Shown here piece by piece: positions 37,471 to 50,555 of a stretch of DNA of 64,000 nt. Source of the stretch: Lates calcarifer (taxonomy: Eukaryota > Chordata > Actinopteri > Centropomidae); NCBI RefSeq assembly GCF_001640805.2, contig NC_066837.1, forward strand, positions 17,158,501 to 17,222,500. Reading direction: 5' to 3'. Made by a program: the position numbers and the translations under genes. The stretch's first letter is position 1. Each line of letters starts with the position of its first letter. The notes beneath the pieces were generated by a model. It saw only the letters and a program-made list of their open reading frames with translations. It was not told where the DNA came from and ran no database searches.

Positions 37471-40400
37471 TTCCTATATGATGTTACTATGAAGTTACAC
37501 TTTATCGGTAGGTTCTTTCATAGATCATATATTTTCCAACATACCATCTGACCCTTCTGATATGGATCCACACCCTTTAGTTTGTTGTGTTATTTATTCA
37601 TCATATGATGAGCAATGAGATATGAAAGTCCTCAGTCTTACTTAAATCATATAACAACCACATCTTTCTCTCGAGAGACCACTAAACCCACTTGTTTTAA
37701 TAACCAGTGGTGATGTACCTGAACATAACTGTGCATACTCTGACTTGTGGTTACAGTAAATTCTGTTTCACATAAGACTCTACACTGCTGTTGAACATAC
37801 TGTCTCAAGAAAAGACAGTATGTTCATAATTTTGGTTTTAAAAAAAACATCAAGAGAATACCTTAAACCCCCCCCTCCCGAATTCAGATGATGCATTTCA
37901 AAGCAAACGCTCCAAATGCTGTATAACAGCAAGAGTTTATTTTGCCTATAAAGAGAAAAAAATCACGCTCTTTGTAAACACCAAAGAGCTTACCAGGGAT
38001 TTACCAAATCAGTTTTTGAAATATTAAGGAAATAAAAAGAAAGCACCTTCATTAAAATTTTAGCACATGTTCATATAATCTTGTGTTTTCCTCAGAATTT
38101 GTGCCATCTGTCCTATGTCCATTCAGTTTACTGTCCCTCTTGTCTGCTCTTTCAAAGCTCTGTGTGACCTTTTCCAAGCTACTAGGAATCTAGATCACCT
38201 CGGGTTTTGCCAAAGTTTGCCTTAGTCCCCAAAAAGATAAGAAAACACTGCTTTACATAAATGAGCCACAACAAAGTTGTTTCAACAATGAAAAACAAAA
38301 TGTCGGTTAAAATGCTTAAAATTAGACAAATTCTGTTTTCCGGGTGAGAAGTGGGTATAGATCAGCCCAATAAGAGGAAACAGAGGATTGTAAAGGCTTT
38401 GGAAATAAGCTTCTGACAAGTTCTGCAGTTGCAGTGGATATGTGCAGTACTAATCTCTGTTCAGCTTTGGTTCACCCCAGCAGCATAAAACACCCTACAG
38501 GGCTCAGGTCATATAATTTGCCTTCTACACCCCCCCCCCCCCCCAAAAAAAATCCCTCCCCAGGCCACAGAACATGGGTTTAATAGTTATTCTTATTAGC
38601 CCATACAACTGCTGGGAGCCTGCGAAATAAAATAGCTGTTTTTCTGTTGATCTGTTTATGCTCGCCTGAGGAACTTTACCGCCGAAGGAGCCAAGACTCT
38701 GGAGCAAAAAAAAAAAAAAAAAACCTTTCTCTCTCTCCCTCACAGCCAAAGTGGACTTATTATGTTACTGATGGCAGAATTCCCAGTGTGGAATTAGGAC
38801 TTTGAGCTCCGATAACGTTCCTGAATCCCAGCACGGCGCTGCTTTTACTGGTGGTGGTCACACACTGCTTTCTGTCTTGCCCTGAGCCAAACCAGCCGAG
38901 GAATTAGTCACTAATAGGGGGACAACTTCAGGCTGCTACTGTTTCCCATACTGATGAAGAAAGAATATAATTGTACAATGATCTTTGTGATGTTGTGGGG
39001 GGTCGGGTGGGGGTTCAAAAGTGTTTCTCACTGCGTTTTTGGGAGTGAGTGTGTGTCGACGGAAGGTGAATGTGTTTTGAATTCTTAACTCTATCTCTGT
39101 TCCAACTGAGCACGTGCTTCTGAATTTTTGCACTCAGTACATCCATGCCTACACTCGTCACACAACCTCCATAACAGAAACAACACCACCACCACCTTTA
39201 GCTTTCAGTAACCTCCTCATCTATTTCAGGAGTCTCTGTACCTCTTGCTCCTCGTCATTAGCAGTATAGGCTCTGTGCCCCTGTGTTGCCATAGTAAAAC
39301 AATAGAGTGCAAATCTTCCAATCTCCTTAATGTTCCCTAATCTAATGAGTGCGGCGGGGATATTAAGCAGATTGCTGAGCATTACGTTTTACCATTAGAG
39401 ACACAGCCACCAGCTATTTCAGCACTTCTGGGCTCTTTTCCTCGAAAGCCCCCCAAAAATCTGATTTTACCATTATTTCTCCAGTCTGATCCTATCGGCC
39501 TGCTGCGTCTTGGGTAGATTATGATTTGGCACGATGAGGAGAAGTAATCAAATCATGCTGCTGCTGCTAAGTGTGGTTACTGCTGAGTGTGGGAGAAAGT
39601 GAGTGGGAGTATGTGTGACCACGTGCGTGTGTGTGTGTGTGTGTGTCTGACAGTGAGATAGAAAGAGAAAATGGCATGATAACAAGCCAAGTTAATAAAG
39701 GGAAACAATTAGGACATAAAAGATTGATATGGCTCACAGATTTTAATGCTCTTGTCTGTCTTAATGAAATCTCTTCAACTATATCTGCTTCACATACACA
39801 CACACACACATATAGACATGTACACACTCATTATAGGGGTCTCATTGCTTCCCTCAGGCTCTCCTGACAGGTGTGGCTCCCACACACAGACACACAAAGA
39901 TAAACATTCACAAACACATACGCGCTCTCTCATATGCGCGCACACACACAAACATACGCACACAAACGAAGCCCTACAGGGCATTTTCCCTATCCTGGGA
40001 TTGCACAATGGGCACTTTGTACACCCTCCCACCTCCCCACCCCAGCCCTTACCATCAACCCCCCACTGGCTTCCAGCACATCCCTCTTTAAATGGGAGAT
40101 TATGCAAATGAGCTCACACCACCGCGGCACCCCACATATAAGTGATGTGCATTCAGTGAAATCTGTAGTCTGTCTATGGGAGCATGTATGGGAGTCAGCA
40201 CATGAATGTTTCTACTCACTGAGAGACGGATGTGGCCTAAATACACAGTAGAAGTCCCAGGTGTTGGAACGGCACTAAAATATTTCTCCTATCAGTCAAG
40301 AGCTGCAGTGCTTTATTGTTGCTTTTCATGTTCTGCCTAAAAATTCTTTTACCTCAAATATGTTTGGGAAATTTCTGCTTACACCAGCAAAAATATCTCC

Positions 40401-40574
40401 TACGCTCGCAGGCGGATCTCTAGACTTCGCGGCTGAGAAAATAAAAGATTATCTGATCTGTAGCAGCTGTGAATGGACTGATGGAAGAGCAGTTACAATA
40501 TGGTGCTTGGAACAAATTCACTGAACAAGTACAGTCAAAAATGTGCAGCATATCACAAAGACTATTAATTCCTG

Positions 40575-41044
40575 CAGTGGAAAAAGTATTCAAATAATCT
40601 ATTTATATAAAGGTAGTATTACCACAGCATAAAACTACTCCATTACAAGTGCAATTCCCGCAATCACATGTTTACTTCAGAAAAAGTACAAATATAATAG
40701 TAACAACATGTACTTAATATGTCAAAAGTAAGGTGCTCATTATCCAGAAAAACAATGCTATATAACCCTATAACAGTGATATATTAGGTGGGGCTGGGGT
40801 GAGCGAAAGTACATTATATAGTAGTGTAATATGTAATGAATCATATGTTATAATGTGATCATTGTATGTTTAATATGTAAAATTGAGGTATAAAAAGTAT
40901 AAGAAGTATATGTAAAAACGTATAGCAAAGTAAAAAGTACACTATTTCTCTCTGAAATGTAGTGGAGGAGTAGAAAGGGGATGTACAAAACTGCACTGAA
41001 GTGCAATAATGGAGTACATGTACTTAGTTACTTCCATTCACTGG
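40575..41044. mobile_element. Near full-length palindromic teleost DNA element, 'GTGGAAAAAGTATTC' type
   Basis: The left end is CAGTGGAAAAAGTATTCAAAT. It is followed by AGTATTACCACAGCATAAAACTACTCCATTACAAG and AAAGTAAGGTGCTCATTAT. The right end contains GAAATGTAGTGGAGGAGTAGAAAG and GTACTTAGTTACTTCCATTCACTGG. Both ends match the abundant fish element in opposite orientation, so this copy spans the whole non-autonomous transposon. No transposase is encoded. Confidence 0.75.
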
Positions 41045-41250
41045 TGGTAGAGGAAGTATTCAGAACGTTTATTTAAGTAAGAGTAGCAATACAATAAAGT
41101 AAAAGTAGTCTGTTGCACTGTTTTACTTTTAAAACACCTATATTCAAAATGTTAGCCAGAAAAAGCACATAAGTATTTGCAGTAAACTGTACTAAAAGTA
41201 TCAAAATAAAAGTAATAGATATGCAGAAAAATAGCTTCTGTCACTGTTTT
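41039..41250. mobile_element. Second, partial copy of the same DNA element abutting the first
   Basis: Directly after the previous element comes CACTGGTGGTAGAGGAAGTATTCAGAACG. TTTAAGTAAGAGTAGCAATACAATAAAG and GTAAACTGTACTAAAAGTATCAAAATAAAAG follow, which is again the left half of the family. It shares the CACTGG end with its neighbour. The right half is missing or unrecognisable. Confidence 0.65.
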
Positions 41251-42038
41251 ATATCGAAGTACTGTATAATAAGTATATATTAGTGACGTACAGCACAGCT
41301 GGTATAGACTGAGCTAATTTGAATTTACATTCTCTTATATCTTATATTAACCTGAGAGGCACTATAGTCACGTAAATATGTCAAAACTACACTTAACTAC
41401 AAATTTAACTAGTACTTAATTAACTTAGAAACTTGAGGGAAATAATTTGACAATCTTGGAGTTCTCTAGTGAGGCCAAGTTAATTTAAAACCTCCAGATA
41501 AGGGTCAGGTGATTAACAACCACAGTTCTCTCAAGTAAAGTACGAGAAAAATGCAGCACAATTGGAAATGTGGCTTCTAAACACTGAGACTGCTCCCTGC
41601 TCACTTCCATAGGGTGCCGATTAAGTGAGTGAGCAGACAGAGATGCACTCGAGATGAACAAGCGCATGTACATGCAAACACACAGCACAGGCTTGTTACA
41701 TACAGCAGTTAGGTTCAGGGTCAGGCTGGGACACAGGTTACCACAGGGTTAAAGCCTCGTGCACATGAGAAAAACAGCAGAAACAGATTTAAGAGAGAGG
41801 TGGATGCCAAGAGTGCCATCTGTTTTAGTTACCCCCCTTTCCAGTTTCCTCTCTCTCCTCTCCTCTCCCATCCCTCCCCGGTTTTCTCCATCTTTGTCTC
41901 CTCTGCACATTCCCCCGTTCCCGACTCCCTGTAAAGCCACATACATATTTTGTCAACAGCTAAATATTACCATTCATTATTTGTTTTCCACACTGCTCAA
42001 GCACTGATAATAAACTAAGATGGTATAGATACAAGGAC

Positions 42039-42074
42039 GGGTGTGGGGGTAGGGAGGGGAGGGGGGTGGGGGGT
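42039..42074 (+). other. G-quadruplex-forming candidate
   Basis: At least six runs of three or more G are separated by one to three bases: GGG TGT GGGGG TA GGG A GGGG A GGGGGG T GGGGGG. This satisfies the usual G3+N1-7 pattern several times over. No role is known. Confidence 0.7.
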
Positions 42075-45000
42075 AAGATAAGTCCAAATCTGGCAACCGT
42101 CTCAAGTGTAATGACACCTCCATCTCTATGGAAAACCATCCCCTTTTGTCTTCACTTGCATGGGAGCTCTTTCTTTTTACTGTTTTGTTCCCAGAAAACC
42201 CATGGAACATTTGCCAACATTTTTAAGAGCTGCGAAAAGCAGGATTTTTTTTTTTCTGCTGGTTTTTTAAGTCTTCCACCTCGCAGGTGTTTCTTTTTAA
42301 GGCATGCTCGACAATGCCAAGCTCGTCTTGGCTCGTCTTGAATGCCGCGGGCCTCGGGGGGAGAGAAGAAAAAAAAACGAGGTTGGAGAAATCTTATTGA
42401 TTAGCAGTTGTCGCTTCCCTTTTCTTTATCTCACTATGGCTGTCCTTTGCTGCCTCACTCACTCTATCTCCACTCACTTTTCAAGTGTTGATAGGGGGAT
42501 GAGAAACCTTTGTAGGACAGGCCAAGAACAAAAAAGGACAGCAAAATAAATCTTAACTAGAACTTAAAACCCTCTGCTCTCTCTCGCAGGAAGAGACTGG
42601 ACGTGAAGAACAAAGCTGCAACTTTAAGTGAGACTTGACTTTTAAATGTTGTATGAAGAGCATTTATGCATTTGAGCGTGGTTGTGTGAAGCTGACGTGT
42701 CAGAGACTCTCAGAAAGTCCAACTTGCTGGAGGCCCAAATGTGGGGCTTTTATTAAGTGGTATCTGATTTCCTTCGGACCTTTAGGCTAAACACTGGCTT
42801 CACTGATGCCGTCAAAACTGATTTATGATGCACGCCTACATGTAATACGGAAAATGAAAAAGAATAATCAATCTTATCTCATTCTGATGTGCTCATGTTT
42901 GTCTGATTAGTATTCTGTGGGTAATTGACACAATTGCAGCCAAAGCTCGGTTCATTAATGTTAAGACAGATTGCTGCTCGTTAGAGCCACCATGTGGTGC
43001 AAACACAAACAGCAGCCATCTTGCTGAAAGTGGGGTTAATAACTGTGTAAGCCATGTTCAGTCTTAACAAAACGTCATGTAAAAGTAAAAACTGCAATGA
43101 GTGATAAAAAAAAAACGTTATTGCCCTTGAGAAGCAGAAAAAATAATTTAGGTTTTTGAATTAAAGAGGGGGAAGAAAGAGAGAATAAACAGGTGGACTG
43201 CCAGTTAGGATCAGTGATACACCGGCTGGATGGAAAGAAACACAGGGCAAGAGGGAGGGAGGGGGAGAACTCAGAGACAGGGATGAAAAGAGGGAGCCGG
43301 GAAAGAAGTACCATCTGTTTTTTAGGGACAAGGAAGATAAAAATGTGAGTAGCGCTGGTGTTAGTATAGACCGAGGGTGTGAGAGGACTCCGCGTACGGG
43401 GGGAGGAAACTACAAGGGGCACAGAGAGGTAAGGGAGAGAGGGCAGATAAGAGGGAGGTGGACAGATGGAAGACAGGAAGATGAGAGAGGGAGAAAGCGC
43501 GAGAGAGAGTGAGGAGGAGAGGGGACCAGAGATTGGGTCTGGCAGCGGTGTGAGCGCACTGGGCACGCTCACATCAGGAGGGGACATGACTCGACATGCC
43601 GGCTCAGCCCAGCTGGGTCAACGCTCTGCACTGCCATGTTGTTTTGGCTTGGTGCTCAATTCTCCTACAAACACACACGCGTACACGCTCAAGCGCACAA
43701 ACCGACAAACAAATCCAGTTACCCCAGCCCGCTTCCCCATTCTCCCTCTCCCCCGTTTCGTATCTAGACACACACTCACTCACAGGCAAACACACACAAG
43801 CTCACACCCAAAATGCCATGGTTTTGGCTAGCGCCGGCCGGGCGGGCGAGGGCCCTGGACTAATGGAAACGCCAAACTCGTTACTCTAACGCTGGGTGAC
43901 AAGGGCACCTTGGGCTGCAGATGTTCCTGCTGATGACAGATGGAGCCTGGCACTGCCAGGGGACAGTGGGCCAGGCCTGCGCCAGCTCCATGCCACCTGC
44001 ACCCCTCCTCTGTACCCCTCCACACAAACTCAAACATACACACACTCCCTCGCTTTCTCACTTGGCCTATCTCTCTTGAACACTGGCGCACTGCTCCCCC
44101 CCCTTTTGCCCCCACCTCCTATGTGCATGTCTGTCTCTCTCTCAATCACTCTCCCCCTTTCTCCCCCCCCTCTCACACACACACACACACACCACACACA
44201 CACACACACTGGCAGGCTACTCTTCCTCCTCTGCCCACTGTGAGGATGACTGTTTGTGGACAGATATCTATGACACTGGCAGAATGAGTTGGATAAACTG
44301 TGTCTGTGTTGGTATTGATCCTATTAACAGACAGAACAGAAATTAGTGTTTCACGGCCATAATTCAAGATGAGGAAATTAACAAACTGTTTTGTCATGAA
44401 TTGTCCACTGCCGCGTCCTGATGAGCGCACAACAAAATGAGTTAGCAATGTTTGCCGCACATTCTGTCAGTGTTATCTGATGACTGAGTGTAATCCATAG
44501 CCATTTCCACTTTTGAGCGGAAAGTGGATTCCAGATCAGCTAATGCATGATGGAGACTGTGTAATGATACCATTTATCTTCATGGAAGTGGTGACAGGCT
44601 TCTGGAGGTGATTCGCCAGCCTGGCTCAAAGACACGGTCCACCAGGATAATTTGCTTGATGCTGTTAGTCGCCAGATTACCAAAGTGTGCTCAGCTGTAA
44701 TTTTGATGATGGTGGGTTTCACAAGAATTCCACTTTCAACTCACCATGAAAATGTGTCTTGAATATTGCCAGTGATTCAACTTATTGTGTCGCTATGTGT
44801 GTGTGTTGTTTTTTTTTGTTTGTTTGTTTTTTTTGGGGGGGGGCAAAATTTATGCCGCTTATCCTATGAGAAGACTATAACTGCTTTTATACATTTAATG
44901 CCACTGAACCATATTTAATACTTTAGCTTCTTCTTACAGACAAATAAAAGTCAAATGGGCCAGAGGGGCTGGATGTATGAGGAAAAGAAGGGTAGGTGAA

Positions 45001-47554
45001 CCCAGAGTTCACATCAAAGTCTTTTTCTCACAGAAAATACGATGAGATTCTGGAAAAGTGTTTGTTCTGCAACGCCAGCTATAAATCCAGGCACATCGTC
45101 TGTCAGTCTGGGATTCCAAGTGTTGAAAGAACACCAAGACACCAGAGATTCATATGTTTGCCGTTTCATAAATTTTGATAAATCTGACCAGGCCCGGTAG
45201 CCAAAGCTGTGTCTCCAGCTTGGCCCAGTGTGGTCTTTCCCACTGTTGGAATTTGTGGACTGTGATATTGAACTACTCTGTGATTAATGCGTATTTTGAC
45301 ATTGAAATCTTCTATAATTCCTGCGAGTGAAAACAACAACGTGCATGATCATAATCAAAGTTTCATGGGAGCTTGTGAGTCTGTCAGCATAAAAAACATT
45401 TAGCAGATTCCAATGTTGTGCTGTGGCTGTGGATTTTTGGAGCCCTTTTTTCTGTGTTACGTACGACCGCCTTTTCTGTGCTGCAACACCCTCCTCTACA
45501 CTTTCACCACTCTTGCATCAAGTCTGCATTCCCCCACCCCACCCCTCCCTTTGCCCACTTCATCCAAAAACCATGTGTGGCATGTCATTTCAACTCCCTC
45601 CACGCTGAAGAAGGGCCCCTAACAAAACAAAACAATTATCTCTTCCCTCGTTAGGACCTGGCTTGCATCCCCTCTGCCTCTCTAACTCCCCTCTTTCTCC
45701 TGCCGGACCCGGCCTTCTCCCTCTCTCCTTCCGTGGCTGTCTCTGTGACAATAAGTTGGACTGAGGGTCTCTTAAGTGTTTCTGGAGTGGAGCGTTTAGC
45801 TGATTTTAGGCTTCATGTTTCTTTTAAAGGCCTCAGTGGAGAGCAGAGGCGCAGGATGGCCGCGACATAAAGAAGAGGGCAAGGTGCCCATGAGAGAAAG
45901 AGGGAGGGAAGGCAGGAGAGCAGAAGAAGTGCAATGGATGATGGCATGTAGGAGTGCGAGGTGGGCACTGATGATGTGCGCTGGTGAAGAGGAAGGGGGA
46001 ATAGACGGGCTGGCAGTGGGGAGGGTGTGCAGGTTTCACCGTGCCAGCTCTTAATTACTTTAATTGGAGTCATTAGCTAAGTGAGCATGAGAGACATCAC
46101 CTGCATGGCATGCAGGACCGCACCTGCCACAGCGACATTGCTATCATCATCACACTCCAGCAGAGGGTTTTCTGACAGCTCAACACTCAACAACGCTAAT
46201 GCTGCCACACTCGGGCTACAATCAGTGCAAACAAATACACAGGCGCACAAATATCATCATATATACATTTGTAATCTGCAGCCAAATGGTCACTGGTTTA
46301 GAAATCTGCCTCTGTTAGCTACAAGAGAAAAGAGACAGAAATACTACAAATGTACAAGTTTTTCCTTTGGGAGAATCGTGTAAAATGAATATAGGATCAA
46401 ACAATAAAAAATAATACAGTTGGTGCTTACAGTATAAGCATTTAGTGGGCTTTTTTGGTTTGGTTTGGCTTATTGACAACATTCTAATATATTATTAAAA
46501 TGAAGTAATGAATGTACATAAATAGTTTTACGTTACATTTTTGCTTGCTGCACTAAGTGCACTTATGTCTAAATGCTTATGTCTTCAGCACCATTTTATA
46601 CCACCAATATAATACAGAACTATTATGTATGTCATTCTGTTAATTTCTATTCTGAAAGTCCATTGAATTGCCAACTTTTATCTCTCGCTGCCAAGACAAC
46701 TGTAGTGTAGCCAGCTGAATTTTCATGAACGTGATGCTCACAGTGGCTAAGTGACTCAGTGATTCATGGTGAAACCCAGGAATTAGACTGGAGCAGGCTA
46801 TATCTAGTTTTGTACTTAAAAAATATGTACTAGAATACAGAGCAGTTCCAAAATGTCATGTAGGATTTCATGAAATTTTTTTCTGGTGTCACTTGATATT
46901 ACAAATATTTTACTTCTCCAGGCTATCTAGTGATCTGAACTGAAACCTTTGGGGTTAGCCATCTACAGAAACGCACTCTCATTATCTCCACGCTAAATAT
47001 GAAACTCATTCACAACACGCACAGATATAATATGTGTATGTGTATTATGACTGATTTAAATATTCGTATTTGGTTGATTGTTAACCTATTCACAACGTAA
47101 AACAAATGTTTCTGGGAAATGTGGCATATCAAATTAAAATAATTACGAAGGGAACGGTTGCTTGACATTTATATCATAATTTGCTTCACCTGTTAGCCTC
47201 CTGGCCGTCTGACTCCGGCTCTGCAAAGTTGCGCTCTCTTTAGCTGCCACCCTCAGCTCTATTCTGTCTCTTAAAGGTGCATTGTTCTGAATGTGGCGAT
47301 TTTTATTCACATGGTATCCCATTCTTGATACAATTCGTCGTTAAACACCTCCACAACTTCAAAGGACTCACCCAGAGCCATGACACGACGCCAACTTCTC
47401 AGGCTACTAGACATCACATGACAGGGGGCATAGGGCATCACGTCACGGTTTTTTTTTTTTTTTTTCAACTTTCTCAATTCTTCGGGGTTGCCCCTTCTCC
47501 CTGCCTCAAAAAGTAATAATTTGGTCAAACATTAGGCTACAAAATAAAACTCCA

Positions 47555-47582
47555 AATAAAATAAAATAAAATAAAATAAAAA
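47555..47582. repeat. (AAAAT)n microsatellite
   Basis: About five tandem AAAAT/AAATA units in AT-rich intergenic sequence. Confidence 0.9.
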
Positions 47583-50555
47583 GGACCAATGGACTGTTGC
47601 TGTATCCTGAACTTGCGGACGTCCTTAATGAAGACTATGATGCAGCAGGTCATCCAGTAACATCCAGGTGCCACATAGAAACAGACATTTACCTGTTTTA
47701 TTCTAAACTTTATTTGTGGTACTTTTAGCAGCAGCAGTAGAGGTGGTTGTACCAGATAGTAAAACCACAGTAGGACCTTATCCAACGGCAAACTTTGATG
47801 ATTGTTCAGATCCGCAGGCTACACCTTTCTCTGTCCTTCTCAGCACCCAACAGACAGCCTGGCAGGCGGGCTGGCAGCCAGGCATAGTGGCAGTAGGCCG
47901 GCAGGCTTAGCCTGGGGCACTGTCTCCAGCAGAGCCAGCTCTGACCAGCTGGTCCAGACTAACACCACAGAGTGAGCATGTACCACCATATCAGTGGGGA
48001 GGTAAATGTTAGCCATGGTCCAGACACCCTCACACCTAGAGCCTGACACTTACAGCAGTAAACCTGCACTGGTGGGATTTAGGTGAGAAAACTCTGTCTG
48101 GCCTATAACTTAACAGGTCATTGCATTATTTCTGAATATTCCCCCTGGCGTACCCTTTCACAGTCCCAATTTATTTCTAGAGAGTGCATGATAGACCCCC
48201 AGATCTAGGACCCTGATCCGCAGACCAGCCTGGTCCAATTTACCATGACGGTTTAGCTCCTCCAGAGCCCAGAGTGCTTGAAGAAAATCCTAAGAACCTT
48301 CCCTTTCCAGCACTGTTCAGCTATCTAGCTAGCTTAGCACGGTAAGCAAGCAGAGCAAGAGACACAGAGGAACATACAGGAAGGCAGGGGTAAGAAAAGG
48401 CACCAAAATGGTCCAATCCCAGGGAATATTTGTATTTCAGCCAATTACCACAAGGCACATAGAATCACAATAAGCACCTCACATGGTTGATTAACTGTAT
48501 CCACTGGTCTAAAAAAACATTTTTCAAAGTAAAACGTAAAAACAAAAAATAGGCCTCAAATTTTCCATGTATAATTCAGTTTCCCCTTGATACACCTTGA
48601 TTGAACCGATATCGTTTGAGCCCCCCCACCCCCCCTCCTGCATCACACACGCACCTCCCAACCATTTCCATGTCTGACAGTTAAAAGGCCTACACACAGA
48701 GAAAGAGCAGGCAGCTCATTGTGCGTTTTAAAGCGCTAACTAGGCCACTTAGCACCCCGTGACGCTGATCTGATCCCCGAGGCGCTGAACTTGGCAGCAG
48801 GCCCTCCTCCTTTCGCTCCTTCCTTTCCCCTCGCCATGGGAACCAGGCCATCCTTAATGACGCAGGAGTGCTCCGCCGGATCCCACAATGCAAAGGGGGC
48901 TGACATCTGTCTTGCTAAGTGGTGCACTCTCTTGTGCACCTTGTTTGTTCAATCAACAACCAACCCCCTCCTCCTCCCCCTCCTCCCTTCCACCCCCCCC
49001 CCTCTACTATGCCCATTTTCTTTTTATCTCTTTTTTTTTGAGAAAAAAGACAAAAGATTGGAATAAGAAGAGTGGTACAGAGTTTGGAAAGAATAGACAG
49101 CGAGATAGTGAAACCATGACTTTCCCTTCTCCACCATCGTCACCACACACAACAGTGCACTGGGTAGATTATTATAGATAGCAAGGGCACCATTGTATTA
49201 TGACAGAAATGGATGGCTGAACAAGGGGCAGGTTTAGTTATTATTTACTCTGATTCTGGCAACCTTCTTCACTATGAGGAATGAGAGTTGATCAAGCAGA
49301 ATTTGATCACTCTTAGCATGGCTGCGTGAGCCACCCATCTTTTCCACCTTCTGCATATTTAGAAAAAACAAGTGCCTGATTAAAAGTGGCCTATAATTCC
49401 TCATAGTTAAGACCTGGGCAAATATTTGTCCCATCAATCTTGGAAAATATAGCCATCAACCCAAGATGTTAATCACATGCTAATGGAATCCAAGGGACTC
49501 AATGCACCCCCGTAGTGCAATGAACGCTTTCACTTTTTCCAAAAGCCCACGTGAATGCAAATGGCCATCTAAGCAGTCATTTTGACTGCATGCCAAGGCA
49601 ACGTAAAGAGCCCCCTTCTTTATGCTCCTCTGGGAATGTATGTAAGGATGTGTGGGATGAGTTCACTTTACCAGACCCAGGTGCCAGGATATAAATGAAT
49701 AATAGGTTTTATGGGCCCTAACTGAAAAAAAAAGCACATGCACACACAATCACACATGCCCACTCGCTCAAGTGCATCTGTAGTGAATGATGTTCAAATT
49801 CCCACAACTACTCTGAAAAGAGATTGGGCATGAGAATAGGTGGTTCCTATACATAATTCAGGGGTCCATGCTGAAACAATTATGTTTGCTTACTGCTAAG
49901 TACCCATGCTCAATAGCTCGTTTGCTCTCTAGTTCGGTGCTTTCAGATGTAAGTGGTACGTGCTAAAAGTCGGCGGGAACACAGCTTTTTAATAAAATAT
50001 AGGAGCTGACACTTGAAGGCTTGAATACGAGAGTGGGTGGAAAAAACAACAAATGCTCTTCATGTTTTTACGTGAGCTCTGCATGCAAACTAAATTGCAC
50101 TTGTAAATCTAACAGTGTCGGCAGAAAACTAATTAGCGATGCCAGGCAAAAGGAATGTGGACAAATAGGACATTTTAATGACAATATTACAGATCACAAT
50201 ATTTCAGTTTAGATTCATCTAAACAGTTTTGAACATTCACACAAGTCCAGTGTGGACAACTTCATCTGTTGTAACAGAATGCATGACCTAAACATAGGTC
50301 ATTTTGTCAACAATAAACAGTGGAATAAGCCACTAGTACATTTTACTCTGAATGTCACATTCAGACTCATACACAAATAGAAATACACATAGAGTTACTG
50401 GGGTGAATATTGATTAAAGCTAAAAATAATGTTCATATCTTGGCAGTGATATGACAGATTTCCTCCCCATTCCCCTATTTCGAATGTGACTAAATAATCA
50501 CAGTATTCAGAAAACACACACATCATGTATTTATGTTGCAAAAGCTGTAAAACAG

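Larger units (their letters stand above)
34941..50555. other. Intergenic region between the 34.8 kb element and dand5: repeats and low-repeat patches, no gene recognised
   Basis: No known protein-coding exon is found. Simple repeats include (CT)n at about 35,949-36,028, (TG)n at about 36,720-36,749 and 39,626-39,647, C runs near 38,529-38,544, (CA)n at about 44,174-44,210, and (AAAAT)n at 47,555-47,582. Two adjacent DNA-element copies lie at 40.6-41.25 kb. Low-repeat patches with regulatory texture lie at about 39,340-39,560, 40,080-40,135 (with ATGCAAAT), 44,560-44,730 and 46,040-46,100. Reading frames such as the one at about 43,075-43,587 are low-complexity and match nothing. Confidence 0.65.

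Noticed and set aside
43075..43587. 170-codon minus-strand frame
   Set aside because: Serine/proline/leucine-rich translation of purine-rich DNA on the other strand; no domain, no splice context.
10000..50000. Search for the alternative NFIX first exon with an N-terminus like MLPACRLQ
   Set aside because: No minus-strand match with a following donor was found by eye. It may lie elsewhere or be too diverged.
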